A stretch of DNA of 64,000 nt from the NCBI RefSeq assembly GCF_030816155.1, contig NZ_JAUSXR010000001.1, forward strand, positions 1,426,001 to 1,490,000, written 5' to 3'. A program made the position numbers and the translations under genes. A model generated the notes under the pieces. The model was given only the letters and a program-made list of their open reading frames with translations. It did no database searches and was not told where the DNA came from. Position 1 is the stretch's first letter. Each line of letters begins with the position of its first letter. This stretch comes from Arthrobacter woluwensis. Its GTDB lineage: Bacteria; Actinomycetota; Actinomycetes; Actinomycetales; Micrococcaceae. Of the stretch, positions 33,495 to 41,796 are shown one piece after another.

Positions 33495-34289
33495 TCACTT
33501 CAGAGTAAACGAGTCTATCGTCACTGCCGTGGCAGGGGGGCCATCCGTGGCGGATGTCCCGCCGGCCTTGACTCCGGCCGAGGCGAGGGAGGTGATGGCG
33601 TCGAGACCCGAAGTGACGCGACCCATCACGGTGTAACCGCCCTGGTCCACGGGGAGGACGCTGTCCTTGTACGTGATGAAGAACTGCGTGCTGTTGCTGT
33701 AGGTGCTCGCCGCGCGCGCCACGGCGATCGTGCCCGCCGGGTACTTGCCGTCGGCCGGCACGTTCTCGACCGGCCCCCACTGGAACCCGGGGTCCACCGC
33801 GCCCTTGCCGTCCTTCGACCCGCACTGCAGCACGTAGATCGAGGCGGTGGTCAGCCGGTGGCAGCTGTTCTTCTTGAAGAAGTCCTGGTCGGCCAGCGTC
33901 TTGAAGACGGACACCGCCTGCGGCGCCTTCGTCCCGTCCAGGGTGACGCCGAGCGGCTTGCCGTTGACCGTGAGGGTTCCCGTGAAGGTCTTGCCGCGGG
34001 CCAGATCGGCGCTGGGGATGTTGCCCACATTGCTCTCGGAAGGGGAGGGGGTCGCGGACGGGGTCTGAAGCCCTGCCTGCACCGCCGCGTACTCCTCCGG
34101 AGTGGGGTTGCTGGCGAAGGCCGTCAGCTGGAGCACGACGCCGAGCGCGACCGCCACGGCGCCCGCGCCGATGGCGAGGGTGTTGTCACGGCGACGACGC
34201 TGCTGCTGGGCGTCGCGCAGGGAACGCCTGGCCTCCATCTGGCGCACACGACGGCGCTGCTCCCGCAGCTCCTCCTTGCTGGCTGCCAC
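33495..34289 (-). CDS. Membrane-anchored cyclophilin-type peptidyl-prolyl isomerase
   Basis: 264 aa. The start GTG at 34289 is chosen for its AGGAGG Shine-Dalgarno 7 nt upstream. A basic cytoplasmic N-terminus (EELREQRRRVRQMEARRSLRDAQ) precedes one membrane helix (about 37-58), then a Ser/Pro/Glu linker and an extracytoplasmic cyclophilin domain with FKTLADQDFFKKNSCHRL, YPAGTIAVARAASTYSNSTQFFITY and YTVMGRVTSGLDAI. Several canonical cyclophilin active-site positions (Arg of FHR, QGG) are altered (SCHRL, QCGSKDG), as often seen in actinobacterial exported cyclophilins. Role: folding of secreted proteins, inferred. It is divergent from hisS. Confidence 0.88.
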   Translation of the reverse strand: MAASKEELREQRRRVRQMEARRSLRDAQQQRRRRDNTLAIGAGAVAVALGVVLQLTAFASNPTPEEYAAVQAGLQTPSATPSPSESNVGNIPSADLARGKTFTGTLTVNGKPLGVTLDGTKAPQAVSVFKTLADQDFFKKNSCHRLTTASIYVLQCGSKDGKGAVDPGFQWGPVENVPADGKYPAGTIAVARAASTYSNSTQFFITYKDSVLPVDQGGYTVMGRVTSGLDAITSLASAGVKAGGTSATDGPPATAVTIDSFTLK

Positions 34290-34451
34290 CCGTAACCTCC
34301 TGCGGCGCCCGGTGGCGCCGTCGTCCGTCTGACTGAAAGTCGCGCGTTCGCCGCGCACGCCAGCCACGGCTTAAACTGGCTGACGCACCTAGTTTAGGCA
34401 CGGCTTCCCCCGCAGCAGGCGAAAAGCCGCACGTCAAAGGAGTTTCACAGC

Positions 34452-35798
34452 ATGGCACGCACCCCCTCCCTGTCCGGATTCCCCGAGTGGCTCCCACAGG
34501 AACGCGTGGTGGAACAGCATGTGCTGGACACTCTGCGCCGCGTTTTCGAACTGCACGGCTTCGGTTCCATCGAGACCCGGGCGGTCGAAACGGTGGGCCA
34601 GCTCCTGCGCAAGGGTGAGATCGACAAGGAGGTCTACGGACTCAGCCGCCTCCAGGATGATGACGACGCCTCCGGCAAGTCGGACCCCAACGCCCTGGCC
34701 CTGCACTTCGACCTGACGGTGCCGTTCGCCCGGTATGTCGTGGAGAACGCGGGCTACCTGGCGTTCCCGTTCCGCCGGTACCAGATGCAGAAGGTGTGGC
34801 GCGGCGAGCGTCCGCAGGAAGGCCGCGCGCGCGAATTCACCCAGGCGGACATCGATGTGGTGGGCGACGGCGAGCTGCCGTTCCGCTACGACGTCGAGAT
34901 CGTGCTGGTCATCGCCGAGGCGCTCTCCGCGCTGCCCATCCCGGAATTCCGCCTGCGGGTCAACAACCGCAAGCTGTCCGAAGGGTTCTACCGGGGGATC
35001 GGTCTGGAGGACACGGCCGGCGTGCTGCGCAGCATCGACAAGCTGGAGAAGATCGGCGCCGCGAAGGTCGCCGAGCTCCTGCAGAGTGAGCTGGGCGCCA
35101 CCCCGGAGCAGGCCGAAGCGGCCCTGAAGCTCGCCACCATCCAGACCCTGGACACCTCCTTCGTCGAGCAGGTCCGGGCGCTCGGCGTCGAGCACCCGCT
35201 CCTGGAGGAAGGCCTCACTGAACTCGAGCAGGTGGTGGCCGCCGCGTCGCTCCGGGCGCCCGGCAAGGTGCTCGCCGATCTGAGCATCGCCCGTGGCCTC
35301 GATTACTACACGGGCACCGTGGTCGAGACCGTGCTGGTCGGCCACGAACAGCTCGGCTCGATCTGCTCGGGCGGCCGCTACGAGTCCCTGGCCACCAAGG
35401 GCAACCGCACCTTCCCCGGCGTCGGCCTCTCCATCGGCGTGACCCGTCTGGTGTCCCGCATCCTGTCGCAGGAGTTCGCGACGGCCAGCCGCAGCGTGCC
35501 CACCGCCGTGCTCGTGGCGCTCAACGACGACGAGTCCTGGGCAGGCGCCCAGGACGTCGCCGCCCAGCTGCGGAGCCGCGGCATCGCCACCGAGGTCGCC
35601 GCCAAGGCCGAGAAGTTCGGCAAGCAGATCAAGTACGCCGACCGCCGCGGGATCCCCTTCGTCTGGTTCACGGACGCCGAGGGCACCCACCAGGTCAAGG
35701 ACATCCGCAGCGGCGAACAGGTGACGGCCGACCCGGCCCTCTGGAGCCCCGCCACCGAGGATCTCCGTCCCCAGGTGATCGCCCGCCTCGCGGACTGA
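34452..35798 (+). CDS. hisS: Histidine--tRNA ligase
   Basis: 448-aa class II synthetase that charges tRNA-His. The class II motifs and His-specific segments are visible: FPEWLPQERVVEQHVLDTLR at the N-terminus, RYQMQKVWRGERPQEGRAREFTQADIDVVG (motif 2), the histidine-binding LADLSIARGLDYYTGTVVE, SGGRYESL and GVGLSIGVTRL (motif 3), then the C-terminal anticodon-binding domain. The length is slightly above the 420-430 aa norm because of the N-terminus. AAAGGAG precedes the ATG. It forms its own transcript, ending at a 16-bp hairpin. Confidence 0.96.
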   Translation: MARTPSLSGFPEWLPQERVVEQHVLDTLRRVFELHGFGSIETRAVETVGQLLRKGEIDKEVYGLSRLQDDDDASGKSDPNALALHFDLTVPFARYVVENAGYLAFPFRRYQMQKVWRGERPQEGRAREFTQADIDVVGDGELPFRYDVEIVLVIAEALSALPIPEFRLRVNNRKLSEGFYRGIGLEDTAGVLRSIDKLEKIGAAKVAELLQSELGATPEQAEAALKLATIQTLDTSFVEQVRALGVEHPLLEEGLTELEQVVAAASLRAPGKVLADLSIARGLDYYTGTVVETVLVGHEQLGSICSGGRYESLATKGNRTFPGVGLSIGVTRLVSRILSQEFATASRSVPTAVLVALNDDESWAGAQDVAAQLRSRGIATEVAAKAEKFGKQIKYADRRGIPFVWFTDAEGTHQVKDIRSGEQVTADPALWSPATEDLRPQVIARLAD

Positions 35799-35815
35799 TC
35801 CCTCCCCGGGCCCAC

Positions 35816-35859
35816 CTCCCGCCCGCCACCGCGCTCACGTGTCCGGTGGCGGGCGGGAG
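35816..35859 (+). terminator. Hairpin terminator after hisS
   Basis: Perfect 16-bp arms (CTCCCGCCCGCCACCG, 35816-35831, complement 35844-35859) with a 12-nt loop and no U-tract lie 17 nt past the hisS stop. Confidence 0.75.
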
Positions 35860-35872
35860 CAGGCTCACCGGG

Positions 35873-35878
35873 TAAAAT
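35873..35878 (+). promoter_or_regulatory. -10 box for aspS
   Basis: TAAAAT, close to the consensus TATAAT, gives a leader of about 100 nt before aspS. No T-box features were seen in that leader. Confidence 0.5.
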
Positions 35879-35986
35879 CGTCTGGGTCGGACCGCGAGGT
35901 CCTGACGATCCTTGAGTTTTCCCGCCCGGAACATCTGCAGAATCTCGTCGGCGGCGGGAGGATCCGCCTCACTCGAAAGGAATGCT

Positions 35987-37792
35987 GTGCTGCGCACACA
36001 TGACCTCGGCTCTCTCCGGGCCGAGAACATCGGACAGACCGTCACCCTGGCAGGCTGGGTGGCCCGCCGTCGTGACCATGGCGGAGTGGCCTTCGTGGAC
36101 CTCCGCGATGCCTCGGGCGTGGCCCAGGTGGTGGTCCGCGAGGAGGAGGTCTTCCACGGTCTGCGCAATGAGTTCGTGCTGCAGGTGACCGGCACGGTCG
36201 AGCGGCGTCCTGAGGGCAACGAGAACCCCGCGCTGGCCACCGGCGAGGTCGAGGTCATCGCGGACAAGGTCGTGGTGCTCAACACCTCTGAGCCGCTGCC
36301 GTTCCAGATCGACGAGCATGTGGAGGTCGGTGAGGAGGCCCGCCTCAAGCACCGTTACCTGGACATGCGCCGTCCGGTCCTGTCCCGCAACCTGCGCCTG
36401 CGCTCCGAAGCGAGCCGTGTGGCCCGCGAGCTGCTGCACTCCGAGGGCTTCCTCGAGATCGAGACCCCCACCCTGACCCGCTCCACCCCGGAAGGCGCCC
36501 GCGACTTCCTGGTTCCGGCCCGTCTGGCCCCGGGTTCCTGGTACGCGCTGCCGCAGTCGCCGCAGCTCTTCAAGCAGCTGCTGCAGGTGGGCGGCTTCGA
36601 GAAGTACTACCAGATCGCCCGCTGCTACCGTGACGAGGACTTCCGCGCGGACCGCCAGCCCGAGTTCACCCAGCTGGACATCGAAGCCAGCTTCGTCGAC
36701 CAGGACGACATCATCGCCCTCGGCGAGAAGCTCGTCGTCGCGCTCTGGAAGCTGATCGGCGTGGACATCCCCACCCCGATCCGCCGCATGCCCTACTCCG
36801 AGGCCATGGCCAAGTACGGCTCGGACAAGCCGGACCTGCGTTTCGGCCTGGAGCTGACGGATCTGACCGAGTTCTTCAAGGACACCAACTTCGGCGTGTT
36901 CAAGGCCCCGTACGTCGGTGCCGTGGTCATGCCGGGCGGGGCCTCACAGCCGCGCCGCACGCTGGACGCGTGGCAGGAATGGGCCAAGCAGCGCGGCGCC
37001 AAGGGTCTCGCGTACGTCCTCATCAAGGAGGACGGCGAGCTCACGGGTCCCGTGGCCAAGAACCTCACGGATGCGGAGCGCGAGGGCCTGGCCGCCGCGG
37101 TGGGCGCCTCCAACGGTGACTGCATCTTCTTCGCCGCCGGTGAGAAGTCGGCCTCCCGCGCGCTGCTCGGCGCCGCCCGTGTCGAGATCGGGCACCGCAC
37201 CGGTCTCGTGTCGGAAGGCGACTGGGCCTTCGTGTGGGTCGTGGACGCGCCCATGTTCGAGCCGGCCGCCGCTGCCGTCGCCTCGGGTGACGTCGCCGTC
37301 GGCGCCGGAAAGTGGACCGCCGTGCACCACGCGTTCACCTCGCCGCGTCCCGAGTTCATGGACACCTTCGACACGGATCCCGAGTCGGCCCTGTCGTACG
37401 CCTACGACATCGTCTGCAACGGCAGCGAGCTCGGTGGCGGCTCCATCCGTATCCACCAGCGCGATGTCCAGGAGCGGGTGTTCGAGGTCATGGGCCTGAG
37501 CAAGGAGGAGGCCGAGAGCAAGTTCGGCTTCCTGCTGGAGGGCTTCAAGTACGGCGCCCCGCCGCATGGCGGCATCGCCCTCGGCTGGGACCGCGTGGTC
37601 TCCTTCCTGGCCGGCGCCGAGTCCATCCGCGACGTGATCGCCTTCCCGAAGTCCGGTGGCGGCTACGACCCGCTGACCGCCGCTCCGGCTCCCATCACGC
37701 CGCAGCAGCGCAAGGAGGCCGGTGTGGACTTCAAGCCTGCCCCGAAGGCCGCCGCCGCTGAGAAGCCGGCAGGGGAGACCTCGGACGACTGA
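35987..37792 (+). CDS. aspS: Aspartate--tRNA ligase
   Basis: 601-aa bacterial-type class II synthetase. The N-terminal OB-fold anticodon domain ([32 protein letters not shown]) is followed by the catalytic core with [20 protein letters not shown], the motif 2 region [21 protein letters not shown], and the large GAD insertion domain (about residues 290-420). Motif 3 is [13 protein letters not shown] 35987 is supported by GAAAGGA upstream and by homologous starts. Whether it also charges tRNA-Asn cannot be judged here. A 4-nt gap separates it from the GNAT gene, so both are probably in one transcript. Confidence 0.96.
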   Translation: MLRTHDLGSLRAENIGQTVTLAGWVARRRDHGGVAFVDLRDASGVAQVVVREEEVFHGLRNEFVLQVTGTVERRPEGNENPALATGEVEVIADKVVVLNTSEPLPFQIDEHVEVGEEARLKHRYLDMRRPVLSRNLRLRSEASRVARELLHSEGFLEIETPTLTRSTPEGARDFLVPARLAPGSWYALPQSPQLFKQLLQVGGFEKYYQIARCYRDEDFRADRQPEFTQLDIEASFVDQDDIIALGEKLVVALWKLIGVDIPTPIRRMPYSEAMAKYGSDKPDLRFGLELTDLTEFFKDTNFGVFKAPYVGAVVMPGGASQPRRTLDAWQEWAKQRGAKGLAYVLIKEDGELTGPVAKNLTDAEREGLAAAVGASNGDCIFFAAGEKSASRALLGAARVEIGHRTGLVSEGDWAFVWVVDAPMFEPAAAAVASGDVAVGAGKWTAVHHAFTSPRPEFMDTFDTDPESALSYAYDIVCNGSELGGGSIRIHQRDVQERVFEVMGLSKEEAESKFGFLLEGFKYGAPPHGGIALGWDRVVSFLAGAESIRDVIAFPKSGGGYDPLTAAPAPITPQQRKEAGVDFKPAPKAAAAEKPAGETSDD

Positions 37793-37796
37793 TCCC

Positions 37797-38564
37797 GTGG
37801 AGTCCCTTTCCTCCGTGTCAGGCCTGGCCGCGCTGCAGAACGCAGCATGGCCGGGCCTGACCACGTTCGACACCGGTGCCTGGCTGCTCCGCAGTGCCTC
37901 CGGCGTGACGCAGCGGGCCAATTCGGTCTGGCCGTACGCGCCCGTGGATGACGTCGACGCCGCCATCAAAGACGCTGAGTCCTGGTACCGCACGCAGCGG
38001 CTCCCGGCGCTGTTCCAGCTCACCTCGGATCCGGCGGACGCCGCCCTGGATGCCCGCCTCGACGCACTCGGTTACCGGGCGCAGTCCCACACGATCTTCA
38101 TGGTCCGGGAGGCGTCCGCCGGGCCGGTTCCGCCGGCGCCTGGCCACGTCGAAATCACTCCGGACCTGACCGAGGAATGGTTCGACGCGTGGTGGCTCAC
38201 GAGCGGCCACGGCGGCGCCGAGGCTGCGGACACCGCGCGGGCCATCCAGGAGTCCGTGCGGTCCAGCCACGCTCTCCTCCGCGACGACGACGGCGCCCCG
38301 GTCGCCGTCGGCCAGGCGATCCACGTGGGTGCGTGGTCGGGGATCTACGGCATGGTCACGCGCGAAGCGCACCGCCGGAAGGGCCACGCGCGCGCGATCC
38401 TGACCGCGCTCCTGGCCGAGCCGGCCACCCCGCGCGGATTCTGGCTGAGCGTGACGCGTGCCAATCAGGGGGCCGTGGCGCTGTACCGGGACCTGGGCTT
38501 CGTCGAGGCCGGCTCCTACTGGTACCGCAGTGCCCCTCTGCGCCGCGCGCCCGGAGCGTGCTGA
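37797..38564 (+). CDS. GNAT-family N-acetyltransferase
   Basis: 255 aa. The C-terminal half (about residues 120-250) carries the GNAT fold with acetyl-CoA-binding motif A in [19 protein letters not shown], and the final [19 protein letters not shown] strand. The N-terminal half (LNAAWPG-like [28 protein letters not shown]) is the additional domain found in a subset of actinobacterial GNATs. The substrate is unknown. It starts 4 nt after aspS with no terminator between, so it is expressed with the synthetase. The upstream part overlaps no other plausible gene. Confidence 0.85.
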   Translation: MESLSSVSGLAALQNAAWPGLTTFDTGAWLLRSASGVTQRANSVWPYAPVDDVDAAIKDAESWYRTQRLPALFQLTSDPADAALDARLDALGYRAQSHTIFMVREASAGPVPPAPGHVEITPDLTEEWFDAWWLTSGHGGAEAADTARAIQESVRSSHALLRDDDGAPVAVGQAIHVGAWSGIYGMVTREAHRRKGHARAILTALLAEPATPRGFWLSVTRANQGAVALYRDLGFVEAGSYWYRSAPLRRAPGAC

Positions 38565-38581
38565 GGCAGCGGAGCCTGGTA

Positions 38582-38610
38582 GTTCGGCGGGGCCCCTCGC
38601 CCGCTAGGCT
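38582..38610 (+). promoter_or_regulatory. Candidate promoter for rarA
   Basis: The -10 box TAGGCT (38605-38610) ends 7 nt before the rarA ATG; a weak GTTCGG lies 17 bp upstream as -35. Transcription would start at or beside the start codon, although GGGGAG just before the ATG could also act as a short Shine-Dalgarno. Confidence 0.35.
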
Positions 38611-38617
38611 GGGGAGC

Positions 38618-40036
38618 ATGGCTGACCTCTTTTCCCAGGACGATTTCTCCCAGAGCGATCCGGGCGATTCCCCCTCGGGTGGGGGGCCCTCGTCGTCCGC
38701 GTATCCGCTCACGCCGCTGGCGGTGCGGATGCGGCCCCGGACCATCGAGGACGTGGTGGGTCAGCAGCATCTGCTGCGGCCGGGCCAGCCACTCCGGTCG
38801 CTGGCGGAGTCGAGCGGCGAACCGTCCGCCGTCGGGCCGTCGAGCATCATCCTCTGGGGACCGCCCGGGACGGGCAAGACCACCCTGGCGCATGTGATCG
38901 CCAACGCGCCGGGCCGTAAATTCGTGGAGCTGTCTGCCATCACCGCGGGGGTCAAGGACGTCCGCCGGGTCATGGACGAGGCGCTGCAGCGCCGGGACCT
39001 GCACCGTCAGGGGACCGTGCTGTTCCTCGATGAGATCCATCGCTTCAACAAGGCACAGCAGGACGCCCTCCTGCCCGGTGTGGAGAACCGCTGGGTGATC
39101 CTGGTGGCGGCGACCACCGAGAACCCGTCCTTCTCGGTCGTGGCGCCCCTGCTGTCGCGGTCGATCCTCCTGACGCTCAAACCTCTTCAGGACACTGATA
39201 TCCGCGGACTCCTGGAACGGGCCATCGAGGACGACCGGGGGCTCGGCGGCAAGATCGAGGTCGAGGAGGACGCGCTCGACTATCTGGTCCGCGTCTCCAC
39301 CGGGGACGCCCGGCGGGCGCTGACCTCGCTCGAGGCCGCGGCCGGCGTCGCGCTCGGAGAGCATGCGGGCGGTTCCGATGAGGACGGCCAGGGCAAGGCC
39401 GTGCTCCATCTGGCCCAGGCCGAGCAGGCGATCGACAAGGCGTCGGTGCGGTACGACCGCCAGGGCGACCAGCACTACGACGTGATCAGCGCGTTCATCA
39501 AGTCGATCCGCGGTTCCGACGTCGACGCCGCGCTGCACTACCTCGCGCGCATGATCGAAGCGGGGGAGGACCCGCGCTTCCTCGCCCGGCGCATCGTGAT
39601 CTCCGCTGCGGAGGACATCGGGATGGCCGATCCCACCGCGCTCCAGACCGCGGTGGCCGCGGCCCAGGCCGTGCAGCTCATCGGCATGCCCGAAGGCCGG
39701 ATCATCCTGGCCGAGGCCGTGGTCCATCTGGCGACCGCGCCCAAGTCGAACGCCGCCTATCTGGCGATCGACAAGGCGCTGGCGGACGTCAGAGCGGGTA
39801 AGGGCACCGACATCCCGATGCCACTGCGGGACGCCCACTACCCGGGAGCGAAGGGCCTCGGCCACGGCAAGGGCTACCTCTACGCCCACGACGCACCCCA
39901 CTCGATCGCCCGGCAGCAGTATCCGCCGGACGACCTCGTGGGCCGGAACTACTACGAGCCGACGGCGAACGGCTCGGAGCGGGAGATCGCGGCACGCCTG
40001 GAGCGGCTGCGGGGCATCGTGCGCGGGGAGCGCTGA
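38618..40036 (+). CDS. rarA: Replication-associated recombination protein A (AAA+ ATPase)
   Basis: 472 aa, RarA/MgsA/WRNIP1 family. This clamp-loader-like AAA+ ATPase acts at stalled replication forks and interacts with SSB in E. coli. [17 protein letters not shown], Walker [13 protein letters not shown], Walker [20 protein letters not shown], the sensor 1 segment [17 protein letters not shown], and the C-terminal tetramerisation domain ([25 protein letters not shown]) are all present. The first 30 residues are acidic and variable. The ATG at 38618 is chosen over earlier in-frame codons that lie inside the GNAT gene. Confidence 0.95.
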   Translation: MADLFSQDDFSQSDPGDSPSGGGPSSSAYPLTPLAVRMRPRTIEDVVGQQHLLRPGQPLRSLAESSGEPSAVGPSSIILWGPPGTGKTTLAHVIANAPGRKFVELSAITAGVKDVRRVMDEALQRRDLHRQGTVLFLDEIHRFNKAQQDALLPGVENRWVILVAATTENPSFSVVAPLLSRSILLTLKPLQDTDIRGLLERAIEDDRGLGGKIEVEEDALDYLVRVSTGDARRALTSLEAAAGVALGEHAGGSDEDGQGKAVLHLAQAEQAIDKASVRYDRQGDQHYDVISAFIKSIRGSDVDAALHYLARMIEAGEDPRFLARRIVISAAEDIGMADPTALQTAVAAAQAVQLIGMPEGRIILAEAVVHLATAPKSNAAYLAIDKALADVRAGKGTDIPMPLRDAHYPGAKGLGHGKGYLYAHDAPHSIARQQYPPDDLVGRNYYEPTANGSEREIAARLERLRGIVRGER

Positions 40037-40066
40037 GCAGAGCTGAACCAGGCAGGACCACCATGC

Positions 40067-40234
40067 TAGAATTGAGGTTTGTCTGGCATGATCCCGCCGG
40101 CAAGCACCCTTCTCACGGTTCTCCGCGAGGGTGGCGCGCGCCCGGGACCAGTAGCAAAAGGCGGCGGTTTGCCGATGCTCTCCATACGGGAGGCCAGTTA
40201 ACACCACAAAAACCGCACCATTGGAAGGACACAA
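40067..40234 (+). promoter_or_regulatory. rpsD promoter and 5' leader
   Basis: The -10 box TAGAAT (40067-40072) predicts a leader of about 155 nt before rpsD. The leader has several short GC-rich inverted segments (for example CTCC-ATACG-GGAG near 40182). S4 autoregulates its mRNA in other bacteria through leader structures, so a similar role is possible but not shown. Confidence 0.4.
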
Positions 40235-40862
40235 GTGGCTAACAGCACTCGTGCTCGCCGTCAGGCCCGCCTTTCGCGGTCCCTCGGCATCGCTCTGACT
40301 CCCAAGGCCGCCAAGTACATGGAGCGCCGTCCGTACGGACCCGGCGAACATGGCCGCGCCCGCAAGAAGCAGGATTCCGACTACGCCGTTCGTCTGCGTG
40401 AAAAGCAGCGTCTGCGCGCTCAGTACGGCATCCGTGAAGCTCAGATGACCCGCGTCTTCGAGGAAGCTCGTCGCACCAAGGAGTCTGACCGGTGAGAACC
40501 TGGTCGAGCTGCTCGAAATGCGTCTGGACGCCCTGGTTCTTCGTGCTGGCTTCGCCCGCACGATCGCCCAGGCCCGCCAGCTCGTGGTGCACCGCCACAT
40601 CATGGTTGACGGACAGCGCGTGGACCGCCCGTCCTTCCGCGTTTCCGAAGGCCAGCTGATCCACGTGCACCCGCGCAGCATCCCGATGGTCCCGCTGCAG
40701 CTTGCTGCCGCCGGCGCCCACCGCGATGTCCTGCCGGCCGTCCCGGCTTACCTGGATGTCAAGCTTGAGGCCCTTCAGGCACGCCTGGTGCGTCGCCCGA
40801 AGCGTGCTGAGGTTCCCGTGACCTGCGAAGAGCAGCTCGTCGTGGAATTCTACGCTCGCTAA
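40235..40862 (+). CDS. rpsD: 30S ribosomal protein S4, with a one-base frameshift
   Basis: Primary 16S rRNA-binding protein of the small subunit. Residues 1-82 read normally to FEEARRTK; then GAGT (40481-40484) replaces an expected 3-nt codon, and a TGA follows. Removing one base (the A at 40482) gives ARRTKGLTGENLVELLEMRLD and continues to the stop at 40862. The restored protein is 208 aa, the normal length, with an intact S4 domain (LDALVLRAGFARTIAQARQLVVHRHIMVDGQRV). The N-terminus lacks the zinc cysteines (Cys-minus form). S4 is essential, so the shift is almost certainly a sequence error. GGAAGGA precedes the GTG start. Confidence 0.93.
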
Positions 40863-40875
40863 GAGCCTCTGGAAG

Positions 40876-40901
40876 GAGCCCGTGGCCCTGGCCACGGGCT
40901 C
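40876..40901 (+). terminator. Intrinsic terminator after rpsD
   Basis: 12-bp arms (GAGCCCGTGGCC, 40876-40887, complement 40890-40901) with a tight loop are followed by TTTCTCTTT. Classical rho-independent form. Confidence 0.88.
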
Positions 40902-40983
40902 TTTCTCTTTCCCGGGCCGTGCCGGCGGTCACGGGCGATAAGGTAGGACACGTGCTTGTCCACGAACCTCAAGGAGAAAAGTC

Positions 40984-41367
40984 ATGAGTGGCGGTGACAT
41001 TGCCGGTCTCATCGCAGCCGGAGTCTTCCTGCTGTTGGTCCTCTTCCTCGCAGTGCCCATCCTGAAGCTGGGCAAGGTGCTCGATGAGATCAGGGATTCC
41101 ATCAAGGAGCTGAGCGACGGCGCCCAGCCTCTCATGACGGAGGTGACGGCAACCGTCACCACGACCAATGAGCAGCTGAAGAAGGTGGACGGCATCTCGA
41201 ACAACGTCGCGGATGCGAGTGCGAACCTCTCGGCGCTCTCCTCGCTCATCTCGGCGACCGTGGGTGGTCCGCTGATCAAGGTGGCTGCCTTCAGCCACGG
41301 TGTCCGTTCGGCCCTGTCGGCGCGCAAGCGGGGCTCGCAGCGCCCCGCCGGCCGCCGCAGCCGCTGA
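40984..41367 (+). CDS. DUF948 domain-containing membrane protein
   Basis: 127 aa. One N-terminal membrane helix (GLIAAGVFLLLVLFLAVPIL) is followed by an amphipathic helical region (VLDEIRDSIKELSDGAQPLMTEVTATVTTTNEQLKKVDGI) typical of DUF948. The C-terminal tail is basic (SARKRGSQRPAGRRSR). Function unknown; the family is widespread in Gram-positives and often lies near alaS in actinobacteria. AAGGAGAA precedes the ATG. The small protein gene begins 15 nt downstream and is probably co-transcribed. Confidence 0.85.
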   Translation: MSGGDIAGLIAAGVFLLLVLFLAVPILKLGKVLDEIRDSIKELSDGAQPLMTEVTATVTTTNEQLKKVDGISNNVADASANLSALSSLISATVGGPLIKVAAFSHGVRSALSARKRGSQRPAGRRSR

Positions 41368-41382
41368 CGGAAGGAAGGACGC

Positions 41383-41607
41383 ATGATGAAGCGAATCCTC
41401 TGGCTGGGAGTCGGCGCCGCGCTGGGCGTGGTGGTCTTCCGCAAACTCTCCGAAGCCCGCGACGCCGTCGGCCCGGAAGGCCTGAACCGTGCGGTCGGGC
41501 GTCTGAGCGACAGCATCTATCACTTCGCCGATCAGGTGCGTGACGGCATGAAGGAACGCGAGGACGAACTCCGGGCGGCCCTCGCCCTGGACGACAAGCG
41601 GTCCTGA
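41383..41607 (+). CDS. Small conserved hypothetical protein (DUF6167-like)
   Basis: 74 aa. A short hydrophobic N-terminus (ILWLGVGAALGVVVFRKL) probably inserts in the membrane, followed by a helix (GLNRAVGRLSDSIYHFADQVRDGMKEREDELRAAL). Proteins of this size and pattern sit between a DUF948 gene and alaS in many actinobacteria. The function is unknown. GGAAGGA lies upstream of the ATG at 41383; a second Met follows directly. It is coupled to the DUF948 gene by its 15-nt gap. Confidence 0.75.
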   Translation: MMKRILWLGVGAALGVVVFRKLSEARDAVGPEGLNRAVGRLSDSIYHFADQVRDGMKEREDELRAALALDDKRS

Positions 41608-41796
41608 CCCGCGCGACGGCGGCGGCCTCCCGCCGTCGCACCTGATCGCCGCGCCCCGGAACGGGTGCGCAAACCGGCCGCGGGATTGGCTCCCGGGGCG
41701 GCCATGAAGGCACAATTGAACGCGGCGGACAGCTGGTCCGCCACCATGCATCACCGGGCATCGGCCCGTGTCACGCCGAAGGGAACTCACTTCCTC

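Noticed and set aside
40478..40520. Programmed +1 frameshifting in rpsD
   Set aside because: There is no prfB-like slippery codon/stop arrangement with an internal Shine-Dalgarno. Three other genes here show the same one-base insertions, so sequence error explains it more simply.
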